Origin: Calycina herbarum
Lineage: Eukaryota > Ascomycota > Leotiomycetes > Helotiales > Pezizellaceae
Direction: 5' to 3'
Assembly: GCA_001414485.1 (NCBI GenBank)
Contig: LLEY01000154.1
Span: forward strand, 62,001 to 126,000
DNA: 64,000 nt
Under the pieces are notes generated by a model that made no database searches, was not told the DNA's origin, and worked only from the letters and a program-made list of their open reading frames with translations. Below, one piece after another: positions 43,818-55,831 of the stretch (position 1 is its first letter; the number at the start of each line of letters is the position of its first letter). The position numbers were made by a program, and so were the translations under genes.

Positions 43818-46800
43818 ATGTCAGGAGAGACAGTTCTAGAAGGGGCGCCGTTACCTCCTACACCTAAAGTGGGAGGCCTTGCTACACTCCCTGCGAATCT
43901 CCCAGTTCTTCCCGGCGGACCGGAAGATTTCACTCCCGACCCAAACCTTCCGGCAACTATGGAGCATTACAGTAAATCATGGCTCGAGAGGGAAAAATAC
44001 TGGAAACAACGTGTGGGAACTGGCTGGATTCCTAAAAGAGTACTGGGCTCGGGCGGCCATGGGATTGTGGGGCACTGGACTTATGAGGGTATTGACAAGG
44101 ATTTGAAAAGCTTGACGGATGTGGCTGTCAAGCAGCAAGTTTATAAGGAAGGGCGTGGAAACCTCACTGATGAAGAAAGATTTTATAAAATGTTTCGGGA
44201 CTCGAATACTCTGCATATTCCCAAGATGTATCGAAGAGTGTATACGGATCAGGGGACAGGGACGAATCCCGAGGAATTTGATCCATTTGGTCGCGTTCAA
44301 AGGATGTTTTTGGAATACTGTGAGTCCGGCGATATCGGTGTAATTATTCGTAGTAGAGTACATTGGTAGGTGCTAGACACGACTTCTCTCTTGATATAAT
44401 TACAACTATCTCACGTCGTATTTAGGTGGGAAATAAACAACGGTAGATTCGATATTACTTTGCCCCCCCTAATGTTGTGGGAAATTTTCCATTGCCTTGT
44501 ACGTATATCATTTCTTCGTTCAGCAATTTTATCTCTCAATATTGCTCTGATCGACCATATCTTACCCTCAATTGTTGTAATGGCAATATTTCTTATGAGG
44601 CACAGAACTAATTTCCACATCTTTTAGTCTTTGGGGGTCTTGGTGATGCACACAGGCAAGGAAAAATATGATGAATCAGCTCGAAGGTGGAACAGAGGCG
44701 AAGTAGTTCATTTTGACTTGAAGCCTGCGAATAGTACGTAGTATTTGTTTCAAAATTGGTTACTTGCTCACGGTTTTCTCAAGTATTTGTTGGCTCAAAA
44801 ACCCGTGATGAAGAACATATTAACAAGCGACCGGTAAAGGTAGGATATCTTTCTGTGTCAACGCAAGCAAGCCATCTGCTAATTTACTAGATTGGGGACT
44901 TTGGTTTGGCAGCGGAAATCATACCAGGAGTGCCGCAAGATTCTGGTTTTATGACCCGAAACAACCAGAGGGGGACAGAGATATATCTTGCTCCAGTTAG
45001 TCGACCCTTAAATTTTCTCCATCTAAAATCTCTACAAATGCAGTTGTTTTAACTTCTATAGGAACAATTGTACCAAAATGCATGGTTCGGTGAGGGACGA
45101 GTAAGGCCATGGCACTATCAAAGGAACGCAGCAATTAGGAGGCCTTACTATGGCACAGTGACTAATATCTGGCAAATTGGCTTGATCATGCACTGTGTTC
45201 TACATATGCAAGAATATCCAAATGTAATCAACCCAATTTTTTTTCATTCTCTAGGTTCCTTTTGTTTGGTTGAGGATTTTACTCTCCTGGTCTCTCTTAA
45301 GTCTCTTGATTATGATCCATTACTGACACGTTTTAGTGGTATAATCCTACAAACCGCAGCCCAATGAGGTGCGAATACTGGACTGCAACGCCAGAGCTCC
45401 AAGCAGGAGGCTATACAGTGTGCGTTGAGGAAGACTATAGAATTAACTACGAAGCGCGTCGAAAACCATCCTCCGAACGACTCGCAAGAGTATTGTACTT
45501 GATATTGGAGTGCTTACTCATTGAACCTGATGCGCGTCCTACTGCCTTGGAGCTTGCTAGAAGGACGCGAGAAGGACTCGATAACGAGCGTGAATATGAA
45601 AAACAGGAGAGAATAGCGGAAAATAAAAAAAGAGCAAAAGAGGAAAGGGAAGCACGGAGAGCCAGAAACGAAGACGCAGATAGTGTAATGACAGATGACG
45701 ACTTGGAAGACTTTTCACCAGGGGAACCATATGAAGAACCTTTGCTGTCTGCCCAAGTATGTCTCCTGTCCCTTTGTTCCCCTTTTTGAACTACTATTCT
45801 TAGTAGTCGGAGCAAGGCTTATCTTTACTGGCGACTCTCGGCTACTGATTAAACGAGGAAAGATATGCTAATTTGTTACAGTGGTACGACGAAGAACCAC
45901 CCGCTCAGCCCATTCAGCAGTATGTTCCGAAGACTGCTCAACAAGCATCGAGACAACGAAAGGAGCAGTACAGGAAGATGCAAGCACAGGAGAGGGATAC
46001 TCAAGCAACGAGACAAGCTGAGGCATTGCAACAACAACAGGAAGTGTTACTTGCGAAGCTAAGAAATCAGGAGCCATATAATCAGCAGCCAGTACCGGCG
46101 GCACCACCAATGATGCGCCCAATAACAAGGAAGCCAGTCGCCCCAGCTGGAAGAAACGAGGAAGCCCCTCTACAACAGGGTGGCCCAGCAAATATACCAA
46201 ATATACCAGGACTTGGTGAGGAAAAAAGACAACTAGGGGTACCGGCTCAAGTCAGAGGTTCTGATGGATTTGAACAGCAGCCATTATACGGAAACCAACG
46301 CCCAAATCAACCGAGGGCACCAACTCAAGGCCAGAATCCTCCACCACGACCTCAGCCAGTAGCCCCAGGGTATCTTAACCCAAATCCTGCCATTATAAAT
46401 ATAAACCCTCCCCCTCAGCCACCAGCACCATATCCAAATCCACCTCCACCTCTACCTCGACTTGCTCCTCGACCTACTCCAGTGCGTGTAGGAGCTCCAT
46501 TCCCTCAGCGTCAACCTCAGCGACTCCCTCCAGGACCCTTTGTCCCAGTTCGCGCAGCACCTCCACCACCTCAACAAGTTCCTCAAAGACCTCCCCCGGC
46601 TCGTGTCGAGGCTCCACCGCCACCACTTAGAATTAATCCTGCTATGATGCCCCCCATGCTAAATCTTACATTCATTTGTCAAGCCAGTCCTGGAATGTTT
46701 GGACTCGGCCGGGAGCCTGACCCAGTCACAATACGATTTCAGGCTATTTTGGCAACTACTACTGTGAATGAGTTGGCCATCCACCTTGAGCATGCACGTG

Positions 46801-46940
46801 CAGGAATCCCGGCGAGGAAGATGCAGTTCTATACTGGTAGGAAATATTGGCTTCCCCTCAGGATGGTCAGAGAAATAGCCGCCTACATGATTGTAGAAAA
46901 TATCGATGTTGTTCGTGTGTATGATAAGCTGGCTTATTGA
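43818..46940 (+). CDS. Non-RD protein kinase with a long Pro/Gln-rich tail
   Basis: Eight exons encode 842 residues: 43818-44365, 44426-44498, 44628-44733, 44784-44839, 44891-44995, 45062-45223, 45337-45756 and 45882-46940. The kinase core is divergent but complete. The Gly loop is LGSGGHGIVG (~76-85), the VAVK Lys is ~105, the catalytic loop is HFDLKPAN with Asp ~237 (HFD in place of HRD), DFG is 264-266, and the APE element is split by an intron. A coiled, charged segment follows (KQERIAENKKRAKEEREARR), then a Gln-rich and then a Pro-rich disordered stretch. A ~90-residue globular end (MLNLTFICQASPGMF ... YMIVENIDVVRVYD) looks beta-grasp-like. Substrate and pathway are unknown. It belongs to lineage-specific fungal kinases. 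Confidence 0.8.
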
Positions 46941-46961
46941 AGACTTGGGATGGGCTCGCGG

Positions 46962-47182
46962 TGGACAGAAAAAATAGCACTGTTCGTACCTGCCTACATT
47001 GCTTGTTGTTCCAACTATCTAGAGAAATTCAAAGTAATTACCCTAGATATTTCAAACAATTTATATTATCCTAGAAGGTTTGGACAATCAAACCAAACTG
47101 TTTTAGAAAGTTGGAATAACAAGCAAGATAGGTAGGTACGAACTGAATATGCCTTAACATTTACTGCCGCTTTTTCTGTCCA
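46962..47182. mobile_element. MITE-like TIR element, copy D
   Basis: A 221-bp segment with terminal inverted repeats. The left end is TGGACAGAAAAAATAGCA followed by TTCGTACCTGCCTAC. The right end is GGTAGGTACGAACTG followed by TTTACTGCCGCTTTTTCTGT and CCA. It starts 21 bp after the kinase stop codon, so it probably lies in the 3' untranslated region. It has no open frame. A target-site duplication is not obvious. Confidence 0.7.
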
Positions 47183-47878
47183 TGGGGTTTTGTATGTGGA
47201 TTGGAGTCAACATATATTTGGAACATTTGGCTCCAAGTATATTATGAGAGTGTGTTTAATTTTCTTGTAACCTATTTCATTACTGTAGAATATCATAAAA
47301 TTAGACATCACAGAAAGGAATAAACGCCGAGGAACTTTGTAGTAATGTTTGAGTGGTAACAACATGCCGAGTCAAAATTTCGACGGAACTCCCAAACTTG
47401 ATTTCCTGACTATTCGCTGTAATAATCATGGCCTATGACGAATGGTATCTTTAAAATCGAAAATAACGATGTTTGATGTTTGTGTTGGTGAGGACCTTTA
47501 GTTTAGATGTGATGTTGACGGGTGGCTGGCCGTTGTGTCGCACTAGTGCGGGGAGGGGAAGCTTCTCCATATCAAATTCTGGATAAATTTCAGTGAACAA
47601 TCCACTAAACGAAAACGAGAGAACTCACTGTAGAAAGAGCGATGTCTTCTCGTGGTGACTTTATCCACCAAGGCTAACAATACTGTTGTGATGCCAATTG
47701 AAGCTGCAGCAAATTCGATAGGGGAGGCTGAGAATTGGTAAGCAAATACCAGCAAGGAGAAAGTTTGAGTACCAACCCATTAGAGTTTCTTGTGAGGTGA
47801 TTCCGTCAATCATGTTCTTGCTTCAATATTGTTTCTTGGAGAGAAGACGTTGGGGGAAACAACGAGGATAATATGTAG
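47183..47878. other. Intergenic, no gene seen
   Basis: Between the element and the orphan frame. Nothing recognisable. Confidence 0.4.
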
Positions 47879-48400
47879 TTGAAAAGTAAGCCTGATTTAG
47901 CATTAAATCAGGCTCAATGCAGACACACAGCTTTGGAAATTCTAGATCTTGTAGCAGGTATAAATGGGTGGAACTCGACTGTTGGGAATGGGGTTTCGCT
48001 AACACTTGACGGCTTGGCAATGCTCGAGACTTCTTTACGCACAGAGTTTGGATGCACAAAACCCTCTCTAGAGCCATCAAACAACCTTATATCAAGTCTC
48101 AAAAAGCCACGAATCAGCCCAGAGGCATTTAGGGCTGAAGGCTCATTTCCGTTTAAAGTTCTAGACACTCAACGTATTCATGGAGCTCCAGTCTCGAGTT
48201 CATTTATACACTTGTGGCGTGAGCTTGGAGACCCAAAGAAATACAAGTTTGACAGGTGGTCAGCAGGAGCTACAGGAAAGCCGATTCTGCAGGTAACCCT
48301 AGTGTCTTCTCCCAGAAGTAAGAAAACAGTAGTACCGCACGCCTCGGGAATATCCCTTCAGCGGAGCTTTCTGACGATAAATTCTTCAACAATAAACTAG
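47879..48400 (+). CDS. Orphan open frame, possible gene fragment
   Basis: The frame is open for 173 codons without an initiating ATG and directly follows a stop codon. I do not recognise it. Residues ~5-130 have a protein-like composition (ALEILDLVAGINGWNSTVGN, HGAPVSSSFIHLWRELGDPK, KYKFDRWSAGATGKPILQ), ending at CAG|GTAACC, which could be a splice donor near 48292. It may be one exon of an otherwise lost gene or a chance frame. Confidence 0.3.
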   Translation: MKSKPDLALNQAQCRHTALEILDLVAGINGWNSTVGNGVSLTLDGLAMLETSLRTEFGCTKPSLEPSNNLISSLKKPRISPEAFRAEGSFPFKVLDTQRIHGAPVSSSFIHLWRELGDPKKYKFDRWSAGATGKPILQVTLVSSPRSKKTVVPHASGISLQRSFLTINSSTIN

Positions 48401-49449
48401 CTTTGACAAATAGACCCTTGTTACAATGCACCTGGTCTTCTGAGTTAGGAAATGACATACTGTATAAGCATTTATAATTGCGGGGAAATGTTGTAACACC
48501 CTTGATCTGGAGAGTTGCAGAAAAATGCAAGCGCCGTGAGGTTTCTTTCGGTACTCGAGTTCCCATGAATCCATCCAGCCAGTAAAAGAATACTTTTGTT
48601 CATGAACAGCATGGTATCTTCCAATTACTCGCTATTGTCGTCAGTCACACTTTCTTCGGTGACCGAAAGAACGCTTGCATGACTATCGACGGCTCGTCCC
48701 GGTAACGTATCTCTTGTTCTCAAGACCAGTTGCCAAAGTTCATGATACACAGAATGGGAAAATATACGCTCGACATAGCAATTGACTATGCTATACTACT
48801 GTGAGAAGAAACAGTAAAGGATCGCTCATGACGACGATCTCTAAACTTTTGGAATGGGAATTTAGGCAAATACACAAAGGATAACGCAAGCCTCCTATTC
48901 TCATTCCAAAAGTCATTTGATGATCGGGGTAAACATCAGGAGCTCCGAACAATCACTTGAGCGTTCGGTGAAGCTGCCTACGAAGTCTGATGAAAATCGG
49001 TTTCGAGATTTTGCTCGAGTACAAATTGCACGTGATAGAAGTTTTAACCCCGCTTTTCTGAATATGACAGACCAATCGGATTGTATACCTTAGTAAGGTG
49101 AGAAAACCCTGGACCTCGGTTTCGATTGTGTTGCTGTCAAAATTGTTCTCCGAATTGGAAGAACATCAACTCATCCCCGACATTCGGAATTATTGTCTCC
49201 ACAATAGATTCAACATGACTCTTCAAGCGCGCGGCAAGATAAGTAGAACGATGCTAAGCGCGAACCTCGGCATCTTTTCAAACCTTTTGTTTTGACCTCC
49301 TTGCTTTCTTTCTCCTTGTGATTTCATGTGTAAGCGTCATACTCTCTTATCAAGTCCTTCCTTTGCCTCCTCCATAAATTTCCTGTTCTCTAGATTTGGA
49401 TCTTAGACTTCTTTAGATCTTTCGTTTGTTACATTTCAAGACCGTCAAG
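48401..49449. other. Intergenic, promoter side of the peroxidase
   Basis: About 1 kb with no recognised gene. The last ~150 bp are pyrimidine-rich and probably hold the peroxidase promoter and leader. Confidence 0.45.
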
Positions 49450-50506
49450 ATGAGTAAAGTGGGAGACTTCGCGCCTGTCCGTCAGGATATTGCAAAATTA
49501 TTACATCAACCCGAGTATGATGATGGAAGTGCTGGTCCTGTGCTTGTGCGACTTGCCTGGTGAGTTGCTACCATTACTTGGGAGGTTTTTACTGCATTGG
49601 AAACTGCCCTTTTTGCCACCTTTAGAACTGACGATTTACAGGCACTCCGCTGGAACATACGATGCGGAGACTGATACTGGTGGATCCAATGGAGCTGGCA
49701 TGAGATATGAAGCCGAAGGAGGAGACCCCGCGAACGCCGGTTTACAGCATGCACGAGTTTTCCTAGAGCCCGTCAAAGCTAAGCATCCTTGGATTACATA
49801 CGCCGACCTTTGGACATTGGCAGGAGTTGTTGCAATCAAGGAAATGGGAGGGCCTGATATTCCATGGCAAGGAGGACGAACCGACTATGTCGATGATTCG
49901 AAATTGCCACCGAGGGGACGACTCCCAGATGCGGCCAAAGGAGCAGATCATTTGCGATGGATATTCAACAGAATGGGATTCAATGACCAGGAAATTGTCG
50001 CACTCTCGGGAGCCCACAATTTGGGTCGCTGTCATAGTGATCGTTCGGGGTTTGAAGGGGCCTGGGTAAACAATCCTACACGATTCTCGAACCAGTATTT
50101 CCGACTCCTCTTATCACTACAATGGAAAAAGAAGACGTTGAAAAATGGCATTGAGCAATTTGTCAACTACGACGAGGATTCGGGAACAGAATTGATGATG
50201 CTACCGACAGACATCGCTCTCACACAAGACAAGGCCTTCATGAAATACGTCGAGTTATATGCCCGAGATAAGGAAACATTCTTCGCGGATTTCACGAAAG
50301 TGTTTTCCAAATTGGTCGAGCTGGGTATTGTGAGAGACGAGGATGGAAAGATTTTGAATTCGGACAATCTATTGGGTGGATATCACGCCGCTCCTAAGAA
50401 GCCTGCAGCGCCTGGCAATCCAGCTAAGACAACAGATGACAAGGTGGGACCTAGTGAGGGAGAGCCATTGAAAGAGCAGAACAAGAGTTTTAGAGCAAGG
50501 CTATAA
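49450..50506 (+). CDS. Cytochrome c peroxidase-like haem peroxidase (class I, non-mitochondrial)
   Basis: Two exons (49450-49559, 49642-50506) encode 324 residues. It is a class I plant-type haem peroxidase. Distal Arg34, Trp37 and His38 lie in [20 protein letters not shown], with the active-site Trp rebuilt across the intron. The proximal haem ligand His162 is in [11 protein letters not shown]. The remaining fold ([20 protein letters not shown]) fits cytochrome c peroxidase-like enzymes. It starts directly with [14 protein letters not shown] and has no mitochondrial presequence, so it resembles the cytosolic 'putative haem-binding peroxidase' paralogue rather than mitochondrial Ccp1. It removes hydrogen peroxide, but the electron donor is uncertain. 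A Lys/Pro-rich tail of ~40 residues follows the domain. The gene is intact. Confidence 0.92.
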
Positions 50507-51838
50507 TGCGGGATGGGATGTATGAAGAGATGTACGAAATGGACCAGGAGCACAAACTTAGACCAGAGATAGACTCGGGATAAGAATAGATTCGACATAG
50601 AAATAGAATTTGCGATAATCACAGACTTTTAGACTAGAGTCGACTTGAAAATCTCATATTTGTGAGGGAAGCGATGCAGGCAATTTTCAAGTGAGGGGTT
50701 TATACTCCCGTTGTTAGCTAACCGCCCTCCAGGCTAAGATAGCGAGTGAGTGTGTCCCTCGTCGAGGTCGAGTTCGAGGTCATTCCTTCCTCAACACTGA
50801 GCCACAGAACAGAACAAGCCTAGTCGAGCCGAGACCTGGTTGCACCTACTCCCAACGAGGAAGGCAAGACAAGTGTTGTGATTATGCGAGGTAAGTGCCC
50901 CCTAGTACCCAAAGAAGACCTGGCAACCGAAATTATTTCCTTAGCTACCAGTGAAGTGAAGAAAACAGATCAGCATACAAACAACCAGACCGCAACGACC
51001 TCACTCCAAGTACAAGCACCCGGACAACCCATATATACTCACTCATACCATGTGGCAGTTTATGAAAAGGGAACACAAGAAACCAGACAAATAAAAACAC
51101 AGCTTTTCTCTATCTAAAAAAGTCTTCTCTCCCATGCCCGCCTAAGATGCTATACAGACAAACCCACAATCAATCAACAACAGGAAAGAGGACCAGGCCA
51201 TAGCTACCCAGCCCAAAATCAATCCTAGTATAAATACAAGTATATTTCCCACAAGTGCCATCCGTTCATCCATCCTACCTTCCCCTTCCTCCCGACCTTA
51301 CAGGCAAAATCCTGATTTCCTTGTCCATTTCCAAATCCTTCCTATAGATATAATAACCTTTCTCCCCCCCCCCCCCCCCAAATCCTCATCCCACCCCATT
51401 CCGCCGATCTAGTTCCACCCTGCCGTCCACGAAAAAAGGAAGAACAGAAACGACAGCTTTCTTGTCCCCAAAAGGATATGTACCGTGAAAAACAATATCT
51501 CTCGAAAAGAAGTCCAGCAATGCATCTCGAAAAAACAAAAACCCAATGGTATCTCTTTATACCCACATGCCCCTGTATTCGCTCACAAAAAAAAATGGTA
51601 TGATCTCCCAGGGAAAAAAGACGTGAATCAACAACTCTTGTCGTCCACGGAAGCGAAGCAGAAACAACAAAGGAGAGAGAAAATAAGGGAAATCTCTGGA
51701 AGAAAACTGGTTGGAGACCAAAAGGCGGAAAGGGGAAAATGCCGCTACCCTACAAGAAAGAACAAGTGGGAAGGAAAAAGAGTTGACTGAAAAGTAAAAT
51801 ATTTAGTTGGATAGAATCTGGCGAGGAGCAGTTCAATG
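50507..51838. other. Intergenic with a C16 homopolymer
   Basis: No gene is seen between two convergent genes. It includes an uninterrupted run of 16 C at 51364-51379, a likely hypervariable site and an assembly risk. Confidence 0.55.
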
Positions 51839-54204
51839 CTATAATGATGGCGTTGGCATGTCTCCACCGGCTGGCAAAACCTCTTCGGGTGTCTCCTCCT
51901 CACGGAACTTGATCCCGCCTTCAACCATGATACCATTCTTAACCCAGTCGTGCTGAGCAACTTGGTCCATCGTCCATCTGCTTCTCGCTCGTTTCAATAG
52001 GTTTTCGGTAACGATCATTGCGCCCTCTAGATCTCTCTCTTTGAAGAGATCGGGGTTTCCTTCATGATCCCCTTCGTCTCCGGCATATTCGATCCATCGC
52101 CATTCTACACGAGCAATGCGATGGCTGGTTCGACTTCGTTGTTTGTGTCCCTCAGGCATTGCTAGATTGAGATCAAATGGTAGTCTGCTTTCCAATAGTG
52201 CGTAGAGCAAAACTCCAAGGGACCAAGCGTCTGTGGCCCGTCCATCGTAAGGCTGACCCATGATGACCTCAGGTGCAGCGTAGTCATCAGATCCACAGCG
52301 GGTGGTGAGTTTCTCGTCATCAGCAACTCGTCTTGAAAGGCCGAGATCAGTTAATGTGATGACCGAGTATGGATAGGTAGCCCAATCGGTTGTTCGGGAA
52401 AGTTCGAGTTGTGGGATATTGACAAGAACATCTATCCGAAATGTTAATTTACATAATCACATAAATAATGGAAGTACATACTCTCGAGTTTGATATCTCG
52501 ATGCACAATATGTCTCTCGTGCAAATATCTCACCGCTCCTACCAGCTCGGCAAACATTCTTCTCAACAATCCCGGTACAAGAACATCGCGATGTTGACTT
52601 GCAACTTCGAAAAGATCGCCTCCTGGACAATAACTGAGGACCAGAATCGCACGAGTTTCCTCGATGCTGAATGCTGTGAGATGTACAAGTGAGGGATGAT
52701 TTATGGACTTCATAATTTCCAGCTCACGTTTAAGAGACATCTCAACACGTTCTTCAGAAGCTCCACCTCTAGGTCCATGCTCACATATTTTTATGGCGAC
52801 CAGCTTCTTGCGGTCGATTTTCGGCTCAGCTTGAACCGGGGTAATGATACCATCCATTGATTGTCCAAATACCTGGTCTTCATCTATTCTGTCATCTAAA
52901 TCCGGACGTTGGCTGGTCGCAAGTATGACTTTGCTGAAAGTTCCCTGGCCTAATAACTTTAGTCCTCTCCATCTTCTTCTTTTTGAGTCTTGTCGCGTAA
53001 CGGCTTCGAAGTATTCATAATGAGCTTTCTTTTGTAACCGAGGAAGGGCATTTGACAAAGAGGAATCACTATCACTACTTTCACCGCCAGTTCGACTTGA
53101 TGGTGGCGTTGGAGGTCTCGGGACACCAGCAAGACCTCGTTGTACTGCGAGATGTGGTTCTCTCCGCATACTGTTGTCTGTTGGCCGAGCGTTGTCCGAA
53201 GGCCCATCAAGAGTTGGCGCATGGGAACCAGACACAGTGACGTGCCGGACTTTGGGAACTTGCATGGAATCTGGCACATACTCGCTCATACTTCTATTTC
53301 TCGTATGTCCTTCAGCAGTCTTCTCGGGGTTAGTTTGCGCATTGGGGAGACCTGAATCACCAGAATTTGACATCAGCCCTTGATATGTCCGTCTTTTGAT
53401 TTGGTTCGCCACAGCCGAAGAGATGGATTCCCCATTTGCAGTCACCAACGCAGCATCTGAATTAATCATGATGTCCCGGGAAACAGGCCGGGAGCCCATC
53501 GATCCAAGCTTTTTCCAAGGTCCAGGAGAATCGCCAGACATTAATGGAGAAGGCAGAGGTGTCACATCTGCCATAGCATTGAGCATAGGCGATGACCAAG
53601 CCGAGTTTGGTGTAGAACTGAGCGCTCCCGAGTTGCTTCCTACACTGCTTGCCAATATATTTTTAATGCTGGGGGTTCGTTTTATAGGAATGCTCGCAGA
53701 GCCCAGATGTGCTTTCGCCGTTTCAGTTGTACTTCGGGCCGTATTCTGCGCACTCGCTGCTGTGACAGTATAATTGGGTATGATGTCGGTTTGGATTCGT
53801 AGACCGGCGCTCAAAGTGCTTGACTGTGGACCTGGGCTATCGGAAGAGCTGCCTTGTGAGCTCGTATCGAGAGGGGCCAGACTCGATTCTTTCGCGGAAA
53901 GGGTGGAAGTACGAGAGGGAGGCGGGGACGGCGCAATTGTATTCGTCTGGAAGCGTGACTGGAAGTTGGAAGGCTCTTCGTTGGCGGGGAAAGACAAGAC
54001 GACTCCAGCGTTTTGCCTGACACCTTGCTCATTCACGTCCAGGATATTTGTAGAGGAGGTGCTGGCGTTCCTTCCCTGTGCTATCGCGCCCGCTGGCGAA
54101 GCATCGTAAGCGTCACGAAGACATGCTGGCGAGACACCGTTGCTGCTGCTGCTGCTGCTGTTGAGTTGTCGCGACCTTGGTGTTTGAGGTTCGGGGTTGG
54201 GCAT
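51839..54204 (-). CDS. Serine/threonine protein kinase, PRR1/PRR2-like
   Basis: Two exons (54204-52482, 52431-51839) encode 771 residues. The first ~400 are Ser/Thr/Pro-rich and disordered, with a poly-Ser tract from an AGC repeat near residue 17. The kinase domain begins at LLGQGTFSKVILA. Lys is in KLVAIKICEHG, the catalytic loop is HRDIKLENVLVN (Asn restored exactly over the intron), and the activation segment is TLTDLGLSRRV ... CGSDDYAAPEV ... GRATDAWSLGVLLYALLESR. DFG is replaced by DLG. The conserved GSxxYxAPE and long insert before the domain fit the fungal Prr1/Prr2-type kinases, which dampen pheromone/MAPK signalling and affect nutrient transport in yeast. That assignment is from general resemblance. 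The kinase itself should be active, since the metal-binding Asp is kept. Confidence 0.85.
54130..54152. repeat. CTG/CAG microsatellite in the kinase coding sequence
   Basis: Six consecutive CTG units on the plus strand encode a poly-Ser tract (AGC codons on the minus strand) near the N terminus of the kinase. Length polymorphism is expected. Confidence 0.85.
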
Positions 54205-55831
54205 GGCGGGGGAGATATACGCAGCGGGTGGAGGTCAGCGTGGCGGGATTGACTCGTGGGGGGGAGAGATATGGATGGTGGTCGTGGTGGTGCTGGGTTG
54301 TCCGTCAGTGCTGGGCCTCTCGAGGGCAATGGCACAGTCACAGTGAATTGGACGGGGCTGAATGGAAGGGAGAGAGGCGAGGCGAGGCGAGGCGATACCA
54401 AAACCTTTCGAAGGGTGGAAGGGTCAGAGGGATGCGGAGGATGCTGCAGTGCAACCTGCAGAGAAGAGTGAAAATGGTTGGCTATTGGAGAGGAACATGT
54501 GCGCGAGGAGAAGTGAGGTAGGTGAGGTGAGGTACAAAAGTAGTGAGAGTGAGGGATGTGTGGAGTGGAACTCGACGACGGGAAGAGTCGTGAAATTGTA
54601 AGTCACTTCTTCCCGCACCCCGGCTCCCAAGGTAGTGAATGTGACCAAAGAGAGCGTTAGCCTTTTAGTCTACGTCTTCAGAGAGCCCTTTAGGACTAGC
54701 TTCCTGGAGTAACTAACTCCAATGAAATCATCTGCAACTGTCCTGAGAAGCTTAATTGTAAAAAGCTATTTACGCTACATGAGATTAACCGGGAAATCAC
54801 CAAATGTCCCCCCACTCTACTTGTGCTGGTGGACCTATGAGACGGCCATATCGTCGGGGGCTTTATCAGGGCTCTTATCGAGAGCCTCTGAAAGGGTTCC
54901 TGGAAAGATCACCAATCTTCAGTAGGAAAGTGTTACAAGCACCACCTAATCTTTGCTCTGAGCCGTCTGGCTTTTGTTCAGCGTACTCGTACAGAACGGT
55001 TTGAAGAGGTGGCTACAAAAGTCAGAGTAACGTTTCAATGGATTAACTCAATGGCTGACCCGTCGTCACTGCACCAATCTGAGCCTTTTCCTCTGACGCG
55101 GCGCCTTGGCTACTCATGCCCGCCTCCCTTTAAGCACGCATCAAGACAGCACCCATTTTAGCTGGACTTTATGAGGTATCAATCAGATTGCTTCTCACTG
55201 TACAAGTACATGCCCAAGGGTAATGAAGTATTCACGACTCACATCCCCACGTTCGGCCAGAAATAATTCAATTGGCGCAGCATCTCGCCAATCAATACCC
55301 CATACTTCACCTCGTTTCAGGGGTTGAGATGCACGTCAACGGGAGGCTGCAACGCTTCCTCAACCAATATAAATCCTTGGTTCTTGAGGGGGTCGGTTAT
55401 TTTCTTCTTCCAATCAAAATGTGGAACTTTAGCATTTTATTTCGACGTGCTAATCATTCTTCAAGGAGTTATCTGAAGGTGTTGTATTTACACATATTTT
55501 GCGAGTAGGCTTGGTCGTTCTCCGACACTCTTCAGTCTCGTACAAATTTACTTAATCGTGAAGGTCTAGGAGAATTAAGAAACGAAGCCCTTAATTCTTC
55601 CAAACTATCTTGGATTGTTCTAAAATGTCTCGCACCTTCATTAGTAAAGGAGGTGTTGGAGAAATGACCAAATTTCTTACGATGAGTTCTAAAATCAATT
55701 TTTGAGTTTCATAGGACAAGTTTATTAACTTTCACCAGTTTCCAGCAACAGCCATTAAGCGAAGGGAAAAAGCAAGGGAGAAACCAGTCTGTATCCCTTT
55801 ACCAGCCTCAATGTCGGACATGTCTTTAGAC
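54205..55831. other. Intergenic with a GAGGC pentamer repeat
   Basis: The upstream region of the kinase contains about four GAGGC units near 54373-54394. No other gene is recognised in the remaining ~1.4 kb. Confidence 0.5.

Noticed and set aside
53396..54109. Plus-strand frames of 125 and 111 codons
   Set aside because: Antisense to the disordered N terminus of the PRR1-like kinase.
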